DNA of 64,000 nt from Burkholderiales bacterium. GTDB lineage: Bacteria; Pseudomonadota; Gammaproteobacteria; Burkholderiales; Burkholderiaceae_D. The notes beneath the pieces are model-generated. The model worked only from the letters and a program-made list of their open reading frames with translations, did no database searches and was not told where the DNA came from. Where the stretch lies: NCBI GenBank assembly GCA_016200895.1, contig JACQDX010000010.1:1-64000 (forward strand), written 5' to 3'. A program made the translations under genes and the position numbers. The first letter of the stretch is position 1. Every line of letters starts with the position of its first letter. Of the stretch, positions 1-8,899 are shown piece by piece.

Positions 1-110
1 GGCACTATCTTGTGCATCGTGTCGAGAAAAACGTCACGTCGTGTCGGTTTGAGATGTTGTTCAAAGCTCGCATTCTGATCTTCTGCCATCGCCAGTGTCT
101 GTTGTTTCAT
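1..110 (-). CDS. IS5-type transposase, N-terminal fragment (cut by window edge)
   Basis: Reading the minus strand from the ATG at 110-108 gives an open frame to the window edge. It starts MKQQTLAMAEDQ and continues with FEQHLKPTRRDVFLDTM. This matches the usual N-terminus of IS5-family DDE transposases, in which a KPTRR..FL..M segment precedes a PW motif. Only about 36 residues are inside the window, so the catalytic residues and the state of the gene cannot be judged. The family call rests on this N-terminal resemblance alone. The outer end of the element should lie to the right of 110, but I could not fix a terminal inverted repeat. Confidence 0.7.
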   Translation of the reverse strand, partial: MKQQTLAMAEDQNASFEQHLKPTRRDVFLDTMHKIV

Positions 111-749
111 GGAAGTCTAACGTCTTGTTCGGTTGTCAGTCTTTAACGTCAGTCTTTAACGCTTGAGAATAGAAGCCGTTTACTTAATCAGCGTAGCCTT
201 AAAATTTGGTATCGCTTGCTCGCGAAGTGGTGGTAACGATAATTTGGTAAAAAGTTGACGCTATGGCCGGCCCTGACTTTTTAAGGGTTGCCGGGCCATA
301 TGCAGAGTGACGGAAAAACAAGATTTATTGACCCAGGTCGTATTGATTGAATTGATTCAGATTAGAGTTTTAAGATCTACCAGATTATTGCATTTCAAGT
401 AATTTTGTTTATGCACCTAATATTGTTTTTAGACATTCTGCTCTAGCGGTAAAGTGGATTAAAAAGAACGCTCGTGCTAAATTGTGCAAAATCTTGATGT
501 TTTCGTTTTATAATCAATAGAATTTACGTATACGTCAATTTGCAGATGTGAAAGCGCAGTAATATAAGGGGTTTAGTTAAGTGCCTGGTCTGTAAGATCG
601 TACTTAATGTAGAAGTTCTGCATGCTTCTCCAGTCTCGCGGGCAAAGTGATGGAACGTCAGGCAACAAATTTTCAGTATCAAGCTTTAAAATTCGTATCA
701 AGTTTCTTATAAATTCGGTATTTCCCCATTAGCTCATAAAGGCAGAACT
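111..749. other. intergenic region between the transposase fragment and etfB
   Basis: No convincing gene lies in these 640 bases. They contain a perfect tandem duplication of a 13-mer (135-160) and an imperfect hairpin (262-300) whose arms begin TATGGCC and end GGCCATA. The rest is AT-rich. The promoter of etfB is expected here, but I found no well-spaced -35/-10 pair that I would defend. The right end of the insertion element must also fall here. Confidence 0.5.
135..160. repeat. 13-bp tandem duplication
   Basis: GTCAGTCTTTAAC occurs twice back to back (135-147 and 148-160), 25 bases upstream of the transposase start. It may be part of the non-coding end of the insertion element or a replication-slippage product next to it. 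Confidence 0.8.
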
Positions 750-1502
750 ATGAAAGTCCTGGTACCAGTCAAACGCGTCGTCGATTACAACGTCAAAGTA
801 CGTGTCAAATCTGATGGCTCTGGCGTTGATATCGCCAACGTCAAAATGTCCATGAACCCATTCGATGAAATCGCTGTTGAAGAAGCGACCCGCCTGAAAG
901 AAGCGGGCGTAGTGACAGAAGTTATCGCTGTTTCTTGCGGCGTGGCGCAATGCCAGGAAACCCTGCGTACTGCAATGGCGATTGGTGCTGACCGCGGTAT
1001 CCTGGTGGAAAGCGATGCAGAACTGCAACCGCTGGCCGTTGCCAAATTGCTCAAGGCACTGGCTGACAAAGAACAACCACAACTGATCATCCTCGGCAAA
1101 CAGGCAATTGATGATGACAGCAACCAGACCGGCCAGATGCTGGCAGCCCTGCTGGGTTGGCCACAAGCGACTTTCGCATCCAAAGTCACGGTTGCTGATG
1201 GTAAAGCCACAGTCACCCGTGAAGTAGATGGCGGCCTGGAAACATTGTCACTGACATTGCCAGCCATCATCACTACAGACTTGCGCTTGAATGAGCCACG
1301 TTATGTGACTTTGCCTAACATCATGAAGGCCAAGAAAAAACAACTGGACAATGTCAAACCAGCAGACCTGGGTGTGGACGTTGCTTCCCGCGTCAAGACT
1401 TTGAAAGTAACCGAGCCACCAAAACGCAGCGCTGGTATCAAAGTGCCTGACGTAGCGACCCTGGTTGCCAAGCTGCGCAATGAAGCCAAGGTTATTGGCT
1501 GA
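750..1502 (+). CDS. etfB: electron transfer flavoprotein beta subunit
   Basis: This is the beta subunit of the soluble ETF heterodimer. The dimer takes electrons from acyl-CoA dehydrogenases and passes them to ETF:ubiquinone oxidoreductase. The 250-residue length is normal. It starts [17 protein letters not shown], as the family does. Near residues 184-200 it carries the ETF-beta signature [17 protein letters not shown], the loop that recognises partner dehydrogenases. An AGG lies just before the ATG. The gene is followed after 88 bases by etfA and then by an acyl-CoA dehydrogenase, the expected functional trio. Function is assigned from family knowledge and is secure. Confidence 0.97.
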   Translation: MKVLVPVKRVVDYNVKVRVKSDGSGVDIANVKMSMNPFDEIAVEEATRLKEAGVVTEVIAVSCGVAQCQETLRTAMAIGADRGILVESDAELQPLAVAKLLKALADKEQPQLIILGKQAIDDDSNQTGQMLAALLGWPQATFASKVTVADGKATVTREVDGGLETLSLTLPAIITTDLRLNEPRYVTLPNIMKAKKKQLDNVKPADLGVDVASRVKTLKVTEPPKRSAGIKVPDVATLVAKLRNEAKVIG

Positions 1503-1590
1503 TTGGTTTCAGCTTTCATAAAGACAGAATTTAAGAATAATTTTTGTTGTCGGGATATTGATCCTGACAACACATCAAGTGGAAGACATC

Positions 1591-2520
1591 ATGACTACAC
1601 TCGTCATCGCTGAACACGACAACGCTGGCCTCAAGGGCAGCACATTGAATACCGTTACTGCTGCTGCACAATGCGGCGCAGATGTACACGTACTGGTTGC
1701 TGGCTACAATGCGGGCGCAGTAGCGCAAGCTGCGGCACAAATCGCTGGCGTCAGCAAAGTATTGCATGCAGATGCAGCGCATTTTGCAGATGGCCTGGCA
1801 GAGAACATTGCCGAGCAAGTATTGGCAATCGCCTCTGGCTACAGCCACATCCTGGCACCGGCAACTGCCTACGGCAAAAACATTTTGCCACGCGTTGCTG
1901 CCAAGCTCGACGTTTCGCAAATTTCTGAAATCACCAAGGTAGACAGCCCTGATACTTTCGAGCGTCCTATCTACGCTGGAAACGCCATTGCTACCGTGCA
2001 ATCGACAGATACCATCAAGGTCATCACTGTACGTACGACAGGTTTTGATGCGGCTGCCACTGGCGGTTCTGCTGCTGTGGAAACAATTTCTGCTGTTGCT
2101 GATTCTGGCAAATCTGCTTTCGTTTCCCGCGAAGTTGCCAAGTCTGACCGTCCTGAGCTGACCGCTGCCAAAGTGATCGTTTCTGGTGGTCGTGGTATGG
2201 GTTCTGGCGAAAACTTCAAGATTCTGGAACCGCTGGCTGACAAGCTGGGCGCAGCCATGGGTGCATCCCGTGCGGCGGTGGATGCAGGTTTTGTACCGAA
2301 TGACTGGCAAGTTGGCCAGACCGGCAAGATAGTTGCACCTACGTTGTATATCGCCGTTGGTATTTCAGGCGCGATCCAGCATCTTGCAGGCATGAAAGAC
2401 TCCAAAACCATAGTCGCCATCAATAAAGATCCTGAAGCACCGATCTTCTCAGTGGCTGATTACGGCATCGTCGGCGATTTGTTTGAAATCGTTCCACAAC
2501 TGGTTGCTGAACTGGGCTAA
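1591..2520 (+). CDS. etfA: electron transfer flavoprotein alpha subunit
   Basis: This is the FAD-binding alpha subunit of ETF, partner of the gene just upstream. I take the ATG at 1591 ([11 protein letters not shown], 309 residues), not an in-frame start 33 bases earlier, because family members begin this way and GGAAG lies 6 bases upstream. The C-terminal FAD domain is clear: [14 protein letters not shown] near residues 195-208, then the [19 protein letters not shown] segment and the [13 protein letters not shown] strand. Cotranscription with etfB is likely. A palindromic element and a terminator-like hairpin follow before the dehydrogenase gene. Confidence 0.97.
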   Translation: MTTLVIAEHDNAGLKGSTLNTVTAAAQCGADVHVLVAGYNAGAVAQAAAQIAGVSKVLHADAAHFADGLAENIAEQVLAIASGYSHILAPATAYGKNILPRVAAKLDVSQISEITKVDSPDTFERPIYAGNAIATVQSTDTIKVITVRTTGFDAAATGGSAAVETISAVADSGKSAFVSREVAKSDRPELTAAKVIVSGGRGMGSGENFKILEPLADKLGAAMGASRAAVDAGFVPNDWQVGQTGKIVAPTLYIAVGISGAIQHLAGMKDSKTIVAINKDPEAPIFSVADYGIVGDLFEIVPQLVAELG

Positions 2521-2525
2521 AAAAA

Positions 2526-2656
2526 GGAACCCCTGATTAAGCTACTGCGCGACGCTATTTTGGGCCTGCGATGCTCGCCGTACAGTCGTACGACTGCGCT
2601 TCCGGGTTGTCAATGAGCCAAACGAACGTCGCTCGCTACGCTTACTCAAGGATTCC
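2526..2656. repeat. palindromic intergenic element, type A
   Basis: This is an imperfect inverted repeat of 131 bp. The left end reads GGAACCCCTGATTAAGC and the complement of the right end reads GGAATCCTTGAGTAAGC. Both arms continue into a GCGACG block. The centre holds a perfect GTCGTACGAC palindrome at 2585-2594. It begins 5 bases after the etfA stop. Its build (long imperfect arms, GTAC centre) resembles the elements at 10357, 43051 and 60530, although the sequences differ. Confidence 0.7.
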
Positions 2657-2676
2657 ATGATCTACGTAATTTTGTT

Positions 2677-2765
2677 GGTCACCTTGGTGACCTGATTGGG
2701 GCAGGTAAGCGGTTTATCGCATTATTTCTAGCGATCTTCCTGACCTGCCCCTTTTTCTTTTTTTG
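2677..2765 (+). promoter_or_regulatory. tandem hairpins with U-tract before the acyl-CoA dehydrogenase (terminator or attenuator)
   Basis: Two hairpins follow each other. The first is GGTCACC-TT-GGTGACC at 2677-2692. The second has a perfect 9-bp stem, GGGGCAGGT (2698-2706) with ACCTGCCCC (2743-2751), followed by a T-rich run. CAGGT at 2702-2706 can also pair with ACCTG at 2690-2694, so the two folds exclude each other. The run ends 11 bases before the dehydrogenase ATG. It could simply end etfBA transcripts, or it could work as an attenuator for the next gene. Confidence 0.6.
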
Positions 2766-2775
2766 GGATACAAAA

Positions 2776-4566
2776 ATGAGCTATGTTGCCCCTGTCAAGG
2801 ACATGCTGTTCCTCATCAACGAACTGGCGGGTCTGGCGGAAGTCAATGCCTTGCCCGGCTGTGAAGATGCAACGGCAGAAACCGTAGAAGCCGTACTGGA
2901 AGAAAACGCCAAGTTTGCTGGTGAAGTGGTCGCGCCTTTGAATTTCCCTGGTGACCAGGCCCCAAGTTATTGGAAAGACGGCGAAGTTTTCACCACCAAG
3001 GGCTTTAAAGAAGCCTTCAAGATGTTTGGTGAGGCAGGGTGGCAGGGTGTGCAGCATCCGCAAGAATTTGGCGGCCAGGGCTTGCCCAAGCTGGTGGCAA
3101 CGCCGTGTATAGAAATGCTGAATGCGGCCAGTATTTCGTTTGCCCTGTGCCCCTTGCTGACCGATGGCGCGATTGAAGCCTTGCTGACGGCAGGCACAGA
3201 CGAACAAAAAGCCATCTACCTGGAAAACCTGATCTCAGGCAAATGGACAGGCACCATGAACCTGACCGAGCCGCAAGCAGGTTCTGACCTGGCAATGGTA
3301 CGCACCCGTGCAGTCCCACAAGGTGATGGTACGTACAAAGTGTTCGGCACCAAGATTTTCATCACCTATGGTGAACACGATATGGCAGAAAATATCGTCC
3401 ATCTGGTGCTGGCCCGTACACCGGATGCACCAGAAGGCGTGAAAGGTATTTCCCTGTTCATCGTGCCAAAATTCTTGGTGAATGCCGATGGCAGCCTGGG
3501 TGCACGCAATGATGCACACTGCGTATCGATAGAACACAAGCTGGGCATCAAAGCCAGCCCGACTGCGGTATTGCAATTCGGCGACAACGGCGGTGCCTTG
3601 GGTACGCTGGTGGGTGAAGAAAATCGCGGCCTTGAATACATGTTCATCATGATGAATGCAGCCCGCTTTGGTGTCGGCATGCAAGGCATAGGCGTGGCAG
3701 AACGCGCATATCAAAAAGCAGTGCAATACGCCAAAGATAGAGTGCAGTCACGTGACCTGGCAGGCTCCGCTGGCCCGGTTGCCATCATCAATCACCCTGA
3801 TGTACGCCGCATGCTGATGTCAATGCGCGCCCAGACTGAAGGTGCACGTGCGCTGGCTTATGTGGCCGCCGGTATCAGCGATTTTGCCCATCATCATGCA
3901 GATGCAGCAGTACGCAAGGCCAATCAGGCCAAGTATGAATACCTCGTGCCTATCGTCAAAGGCTGGTCGACAGAAATGTCGCTGGATGTCACATCAACTG
4001 GCGTGCAGGTGCATGGCGGCATGGGCTTTATCGAAGAAACAGGTGCAGCACAACACTACCGCGATGCCAAGATTCTGACCATCTATGAAGGCACCACAGC
4101 TATACAGGCGAATGACCTGGTAGGCCGCAAGACTTCACGTGATGGTGGTGCTACCGCCAAAGCATTCATCGCTGACATGCGTGCGACGGAAGCACAATTG
4201 ACGGCTATCGGTTCAGTTGACATGCTGGCGATACAGCGCCAACTGACGGCAGGCACTGCTGCGCTGGAAGACGTGGTTGATTATGTCGTCACCAACTTCA
4301 AGCAAGACATCAAAGGTGTGTTTGCTGGCAGCGTGTTGTACCTGAAGCTGGCCGGTATTGTTTTTGGTGGCTGGCAAATGGCGCGTGCTGCCATCATCGC
4401 CCAGCAAAAACTGGATGCAGGCGAGGGTGATGCAGGCTTCCTGAAAGCCAAGATCGCTACCGCACGTTATTTTGCTGATCATATCCTGTCTGCAGCGCAA
4501 GGTTTGCGTTCAGCGATTGTGGATGGCAGCGCTGGTGTCATGGCCTTGTCTGAAGATCAGTTCTGA
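2776..4566 (+). CDS. acyl-CoA dehydrogenase with C-terminal extension
   Basis: FAD-dependent acyl-CoA dehydrogenase of 596 residues. It performs the first oxidation of beta-oxidation and donates electrons to the ETF encoded upstream. The long form has three parts: the usual N-terminal helical and middle beta domains (MNLTEPQAGSDLA near 155-167), the C-terminal helical domain, and the extra domain typical of PF12806-type bacterial enzymes (from about residue 465). The catalytic glutamate is Glu438 in TIYEGTTAIQ. GGGAT precedes the ATG. The substrate chain length cannot be read from the sequence. It is close to the proteins usually labelled long- or medium-chain (AcdA/FadE-like) in Burkholderiales. 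Confidence 0.94.
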   Translation: MSYVAPVKDMLFLINELAGLAEVNALPGCEDATAETVEAVLEENAKFAGEVVAPLNFPGDQAPSYWKDGEVFTTKGFKEAFKMFGEAGWQGVQHPQEFGGQGLPKLVATPCIEMLNAASISFALCPLLTDGAIEALLTAGTDEQKAIYLENLISGKWTGTMNLTEPQAGSDLAMVRTRAVPQGDGTYKVFGTKIFITYGEHDMAENIVHLVLARTPDAPEGVKGISLFIVPKFLVNADGSLGARNDAHCVSIEHKLGIKASPTAVLQFGDNGGALGTLVGEENRGLEYMFIMMNAARFGVGMQGIGVAERAYQKAVQYAKDRVQSRDLAGSAGPVAIINHPDVRRMLMSMRAQTEGARALAYVAAGISDFAHHHADAAVRKANQAKYEYLVPIVKGWSTEMSLDVTSTGVQVHGGMGFIEETGAAQHYRDAKILTIYEGTTAIQANDLVGRKTSRDGGATAKAFIADMRATEAQLTAIGSVDMLAIQRQLTAGTAALEDVVDYVVTNFKQDIKGVFAGSVLYLKLAGIVFGGWQMARAAIIAQQKLDAGEGDAGFLKAKIATARYFADHILSAAQGLRSAIVDGSAGVMALSEDQF

Positions 4567-4596
4567 TGTTTGCTGTAACAAATAAGTTGCTTGCTT

Positions 4597-4635
4597 AAAA
4601 AAACGGCTCGTTCAGTGTGAATGAGCCGTTTTTTT
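4597..4635 (+). terminator. rho-independent terminator after the acyl-CoA dehydrogenase
   Basis: ACGGCTC and GAGCCGT form a stem extended by TTCA/TGAA pairing in the loop. It is preceded by an A-run and followed by a T-run, and lies about 35 bases after the stop codon. Confidence 0.9.
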
Positions 4636-4804
4636 ATCGCGACCTCCTACCTGTTTACCCTCCTTAGCTTATTTCCTCTAGCTCCTGTGTGCGTTAGCGC
4701 ATAGAGGCTCATTACGTTTATCTCTACTATCAAAGGCGGGCATCTGTTTACCAGCTGCCAATGCTGCCCGCGCAGATCGCGTGGCCCCGGATGAGGAGAG
4801 TTCC

Positions 4805-6499
4805 ATGCAACAAACAGTCGCTGATTTTTTGGTCGCCACTTTATATGACATCGGTGTACGTCAGATTTTCGGGGTGGTGGGTGATGCGCTCAATCCCTTT
4901 ACTGATGCCATACGCCGCCACAAAGACATGGAATGGATAGGTGTAAGGCATGAAGAAGGCGCCGCCCTCGCTGCTGCAGGGCAGGCCAAGTTGACTGGCA
5001 AACTGGCAGTCTGTTGCGGCACGACCGGCCCGGGTGCCAATCACCTGATTGCCGGTTTGTACGAGGCGCATAAAGACCATGCCCCGGTATTGGCGATTTC
5101 TGGCGGGGTTCCTGCTGCGCAGCGGGGCAATGATTATCTGCAAGAAAATACGCCTGACTTATTGTTCCGCGATGTTGCGGTGTATACCCAAACCCTGACC
5201 AATTCCGGGCAGGCAGCGCATATATTCCACCAGGCCATTGCGCATGCTTATGGCATGCACGGCGTGGCTCACCTGAACATCCCGCCTGACGTATTTTCTG
5301 AAAAAACCGATGCCAAGATGAGTAGCCTGGCCACTTTGCGCGCCTCGCCAGAAATGGCGGCGGATCCTGAAGATGTGGCCGTGGCAGTTCATTTGATCAG
5401 TCAGTCCAAGAAAATCGCGATTTTTGCCGGTACTGGTTGTCGCTCGGCCATCAGCCAAGTGTTGCAACTGGCAGGGCGTTTGCAGGCACCTGTGATGCAC
5501 ACCTTCCGTGGCAAGGATATGGTGGCTTATAGCCACCCGCTGTGGATAGGCGGAGTTGGTTTGATTGGTGGTGCACCTGGTGTTGATGCCCTGCAAAACG
5601 CAGACATGGTACTGATGCTGGGTTCGGATTATCCCTATACCGAATACCTGCCCAAGAACGGTAAGGTAATACAAATTGATGTGCGCGCTGAAGTGCTGGG
5701 GCGCCGCACCGGTGTGCAACTGGGCATAGTCGGTGCCATCAAGCCCACTCTCATGCAATTTTTGGAGCAATTGCCACAGCGCGAAGACCAGGATTTTTTG
5801 CAAAGTGTGAGTGGGGCCCGTAAAAAATGGGATGAAATGCTGGACAAAAAAGCTGAATTGAAAGAGGGTACCGAGCCCGTCAATCCGCAAGCACTGGCAC
5901 GTGGCATCAGCAGGCATGCAAAAGCAGATGCTGCCATCATCATCGACACTGGCGTGGTGACACTGTGGTGCGGCAACTGGCTGCAACAATCCGGCCAGCA
6001 AAGGATACTCGCTTCATTCAATAATGCAGCAGTTGGCACCAGCCTGGGCCAGGCAAATGGCGTGCAGGCCCTGAACCGTGACAGGCAAGTCATCGTGGCG
6101 GTAGGCGATGGTGGCTTTACCATGTTACTGGGTGAGTTCATGACCAGTGTCGAACATCGCCTGCCAGTGAAAGTGGTGGTGTTCAATAATCAGCAATGGG
6201 GCCTGGTGCATCTTGAGATGGAAGAGGCGGGCTTGCCTGCGGATAAGGGCAGTACTTTTCCGAATATGGATTTTGCCGCTTTTGCCGTCGCTTGCGGCGC
6301 ATCTGGATTCGCGGTGAAAAAATCGAGCGAGCTGGAAGACGGCTTGCGCCAATTATTTGCAGCCAGCGGCCCGGCTGTTTTGAATGTGTTTATCGATCCA
6401 TCAGAGTTGCCTTCAATGCCGCATATACATCTGGATCAAATATGGAGGTTTGGATTGGCGAGGGTGAAAGAAGCCTTGCTGTCCATACGTGGCGGATAA
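4805..6499 (+). CDS. poxB: pyruvate:quinone oxidoreductase (pyruvate oxidase), PoxB-like
   Basis: Thiamine-diphosphate and FAD enzyme that oxidises pyruvate to acetate and CO2 and passes electrons to the quinone pool at the inner membrane. I start at the ATG at 4805 (MQQTVADFLV, 564 residues), which has GAGGAGA 6 bases upstream. An in-frame start 24 bases earlier lacks this. The N-terminal pyrimidine-binding domain carries the catalytic Glu50 in RHEEGA. The TPP-binding GDGGF...NNQQWG motif lies near residues 434-465. The length matches E. coli PoxB. The C-terminal tail, which in E. coli mediates lipid activation, is different, so membrane recruitment may differ. Confidence 0.9.
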   Translation: MQQTVADFLVATLYDIGVRQIFGVVGDALNPFTDAIRRHKDMEWIGVRHEEGAALAAAGQAKLTGKLAVCCGTTGPGANHLIAGLYEAHKDHAPVLAISGGVPAAQRGNDYLQENTPDLLFRDVAVYTQTLTNSGQAAHIFHQAIAHAYGMHGVAHLNIPPDVFSEKTDAKMSSLATLRASPEMAADPEDVAVAVHLISQSKKIAIFAGTGCRSAISQVLQLAGRLQAPVMHTFRGKDMVAYSHPLWIGGVGLIGGAPGVDALQNADMVLMLGSDYPYTEYLPKNGKVIQIDVRAEVLGRRTGVQLGIVGAIKPTLMQFLEQLPQREDQDFLQSVSGARKKWDEMLDKKAELKEGTEPVNPQALARGISRHAKADAAIIIDTGVVTLWCGNWLQQSGQQRILASFNNAAVGTSLGQANGVQALNRDRQVIVAVGDGGFTMLLGEFMTSVEHRLPVKVVVFNNQQWGLVHLEMEEAGLPADKGSTFPNMDFAAFAVACGASGFAVKKSSELEDGLRQLFAASGPAVLNVFIDPSELPSMPHIHLDQIWRFGLARVKEALLSIRGG

Positions 6500-6506
6500 G
6501 TCATAC

Positions 6507-7547
6507 ATGAGCAAACGCATCAGCACGTCGCTATGGAGAAAGTCCTTCAAAAGTGCTTTGAGCAAGATGACAAAAGCGACGTCGCGGACTGGTATCAGTG
6601 CAATCAAAAAGACACTTGCGGTCGTCGTGCCAAAGATAGTTAAACGCAAACCAGCCAAGCTAGCCAAGCCAAAAAAGTCAGTATCAATTTCCAGAGCCAA
6701 ATTGCCTTCGGGTATGGCGACCGGTATGGCTGGCTTGCGGCGTTATCACTTATACCGGCCACCGGGAATCGGGCGCACTGAACGCCTGCCACTCATGGTC
6801 ATGCTGCATGGGTGTTTGCAAGATGCCGCTGCATTTTCTGCCAGTAGCAAGATGAATCAGCTTGCCGCCCGCAAGCGCTTTCTTGTGCTTTATCCTGAGC
6901 AAGAAAAACTCTCTAACGCCCAGGCTTGCTGGAACTGGTATGACACCCGTTCAGGCCGGGCACAGCGCGAGGCTAGATCCATCGACGCTGTGATTGATCA
7001 GGTCTGCTTGTTGCAGCCTGTAGACCCGCAGCGCATTGCCGTCGCCGGGCTTTCTGCCGGTGCCAGTATGGCAGCACTGCTGGCGGTAAGTCACCCGGCA
7101 AGGTTTCGGGTGCTGGCCATGCATTCAGGCGTTGCTACAGGGCTTGCGCATTCTTCGGCAACGGCCATCATGGCAATGCGCGGACGCCGCCTGGATGCAG
7201 CACAGTTGCCAGCCGGGATAAAGCTGCCTGCATTGCTGGTGTTACAGGGCAGCAAAGACCGCGTCGTCTTCCCAGTCAATGGTGTACTGGTGACGCAGCA
7301 ATGGGCGATCCAGGCGAATGCGAAAGTGGGCAAGCCTCGTACCATACAACGCGGGGCACGTTATCCTGCGACTATTACCGACTATCGTATTCAAGGCCGA
7401 GTTGTTGTCAGCTTGTGTGAGGTGAACGGACTGGGTCATGCCTGGAGTGGCGGTGCTGCAGGTCATGCCTACAGCGACCCTAAAGGGCCCGATGCATCCG
7501 GCATGATCTGGGCGTTTGTCAGTAAACAGTTTGCATATCAATCTTGA
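6507..7547 (+). CDS. PHB depolymerase / feruloyl-esterase-like alpha/beta hydrolase
   Basis: Alpha/beta hydrolase of 346 residues in the esterase PHB-depolymerase group. The nucleophile is Ser183 in AGLSAGAS. VMLHGC near residue 98-103 supplies the oxyanion region. CWNWYDTRSGRAQREARSID near 141-160 is a family hallmark. The C-terminal GLGHAWSGG provides the catalytic histidine. The first 60 residues are Lys/Arg/Ser-rich with no clear signal peptide, a feature of the intracellular or phasin-linked members common in Burkholderiales. The ATG at 6507 lies 7 bases after the poxB stop, so cotranscription is plausible. The substrate (polyhydroxybutyrate, oligomers or another ester) is uncertain. Confidence 0.85.
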   Translation: MSKRISTSLWRKSFKSALSKMTKATSRTGISAIKKTLAVVVPKIVKRKPAKLAKPKKSVSISRAKLPSGMATGMAGLRRYHLYRPPGIGRTERLPLMVMLHGCLQDAAAFSASSKMNQLAARKRFLVLYPEQEKLSNAQACWNWYDTRSGRAQREARSIDAVIDQVCLLQPVDPQRIAVAGLSAGASMAALLAVSHPARFRVLAMHSGVATGLAHSSATAIMAMRGRRLDAAQLPAGIKLPALLVLQGSKDRVVFPVNGVLVTQQWAIQANAKVGKPRTIQRGARYPATITDYRIQGRVVVSLCEVNGLGHAWSGGAAGHAYSDPKGPDASGMIWAFVSKQFAYQS

Positions 7548-7732
7548 TTATCCTGCTTTCTGTTGTGCAGATGAAATCTGCTGTTTTTATCCGCAAAAAA
7601 TATCATTGCCCAGTGTTAAATAACACACAGACATGAAAGTCGGTGCCATCTATTCTGAAGGCGTTCTCTGGTTGTTTTTAATTAAAAAAAACTTGAGATT
7701 TTATTTCGCAAATCTTAACCAATTGAAAGCAG

Positions 7733-8662
7733 ATGGATACCTATATGAATAACAATACTACTGAAACAAACATGTTGGTAGTCGCCCAGGAAAATGCATC
7801 CCGTACAGGCACTTCTGGTGTGTCCTGGGGCGCGGTGCTTGCAGGTGCCGTAGCTGCAGCGGCACTGTCTCTGATATTGCTGCTGCTGGGCGCTGGCCTT
7901 GGTTTGTCCGCAGTATCGCCGTGGTCTTATAACGCGACTGTGATGGGTATTTCTACCATTGCCTGGATAGGGTTCACACAGCTTGCAGCATCCGGCATTG
8001 GCGGTTATATCGCAGGCCGTTTGCGTACCAAGTGGAGTAATGTGCATGACAACGAAGTGTATTTCCGCGACACGGCGCATGGCATGCTGGCATGGGCGGT
8101 CGCTTCATTGTTGACGGTGGGCTTGCTCGCCAGTGCTGCGCAAAGCATGCTCAGTGGCGCAGCAGATGCAGCAGGTACTGCGGTCACTGCAACTGCGGCA
8201 GTAGCTGGTAATGCCAAGCTTAATCCGGTGGATTATTTTACCGATATGCTTTTGCGTACAGAGCAAACGCCAGTTGATAGCGCCAGCACCAGCACCAGCG
8301 CTGGTAATAATGCTGGTAATAGCGGCGGTGTACGCATGGAAGTTGCTCGCATCTTGTCGACGGATATCGCCAACGGTTCGCTGTCGCCAAGTGACCGCGA
8401 TTACCTCGCCAAACTGGTTGCCAGGCGCACCGACATGACACAGGTAGATGCGACAAAACGTGTTGATGCTGTATTTGACCAACTGAACAAGTCGGTTACC
8501 GATGCAAAAAATACTGCCAAAGTCGCTGCTGACCAGGCCCGTAAGGCTGCTGCAAACTCTGCGCTGTGGATGTTCGTTGCCTTGTTGCTGGGGGCATTCG
8601 TCGCCAGCCTCACTGCAACACTGGGTGGTCGCCAACGTGACGAGGCACATGTGATTGTATAA
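7733..8662 (+). CDS. integral membrane protein of unknown function
   Basis: Predicted 309-residue membrane protein. A hydrophobic hairpin of two helices lies at about residues 30-90 (WGAVLAGAVAAAALSLILLL and the next segment), a third around 105-125 and a last near 280-300. A polar, Ala/Lys/Asp-rich stretch with coiled-coil character (about 195-275) precedes the last one. Similar proteins occur in Burkholderiales without assigned function. The start may be at 7733 or four codons later (7745); GAAAG lies just before the first. A tandem repeat and a tiny gene follow. Confidence 0.8.
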   Translation: MDTYMNNNTTETNMLVVAQENASRTGTSGVSWGAVLAGAVAAAALSLILLLLGAGLGLSAVSPWSYNATVMGISTIAWIGFTQLAASGIGGYIAGRLRTKWSNVHDNEVYFRDTAHGMLAWAVASLLTVGLLASAAQSMLSGAADAAGTAVTATAAVAGNAKLNPVDYFTDMLLRTEQTPVDSASTSTSAGNNAGNSGGVRMEVARILSTDIANGSLSPSDRDYLAKLVARRTDMTQVDATKRVDAVFDQLNKSVTDAKNTAKVAADQARKAAANSALWMFVALLLGAFVASLTATLGGRQRDEAHVIV

Positions 8663-8666
8663 GTCA

Positions 8667-8714
8667 GCACAAACGTTTGCACAAACGTCGGCACAAACGT
8701 CGGCACAAGCATCT
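8667..8714. repeat. 12-bp tandem repeat, four units
   Basis: Units start at 8667, 8679, 8691 and 8703. They read GCACAAACGTTT, GCACAAACGTCG (twice) and a degenerate GCACAAGCATCT. The array begins four bases after the stop codon of the upstream membrane protein gene. The 12-base unit keeps the reading frame, so a stop-codon loss would extend the protein with a repetitive tail. Confidence 0.85.
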
Positions 8715-8785
8715 GCATAGAACCTGGCCCTTGCTCCTGAATGTAGCAATGGCAAACAACAAACTATTATTTTCTGGAGCCTGTC

Positions 8786-8860
8786 ATGCGTTCAATCTTA
8801 CTTTTGTTACTCGGCATACCTCTTCCTATCGTTATTCTGATTGCTCTGTTTGTACGTTAA
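8786..8860 (+). CDS. 24-residue hydrophobic small protein
   Basis: An ATG at 8786 with GGAG at 8775-8778 opens a 24-codon frame, MRSILLLLLGIPLPIVILIA then LFVR and a stop. The peptide is a single hydrophobic helix with a basic residue at each end, as expected for a small inner-membrane protein. A strong hairpin terminator begins 5 bases after the stop, so the frame fills the space between ribosome site and terminator. Very similar short peptides occur in other proteobacteria, by my recollection. The function is unknown. Confidence 0.65.
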   Translation: MRSILLLLLGIPLPIVILIALFVR

Positions 8861-8864
8861 TAAA

Positions 8865-8899
8865 AAAATGGCTCATTTTTACGATGAGCCATTTTCTTT
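8865..8899. terminator. bidirectional terminator
   Basis: AAAATGGCTCAT (8865-8876) and ATGAGCCATTTT (8884-8895) pair over an 7-base loop with A-run before and T-run after. It separates the small plus-strand gene from the minus-strand TM2 gene and can serve both. Confidence 0.9.

Noticed and set aside
505-515. TATAAT at 509-514 as the etfB promoter
   Set aside because: No -35-like hexamer at acceptable distance was found, and the site is 235 bases from the start codon.
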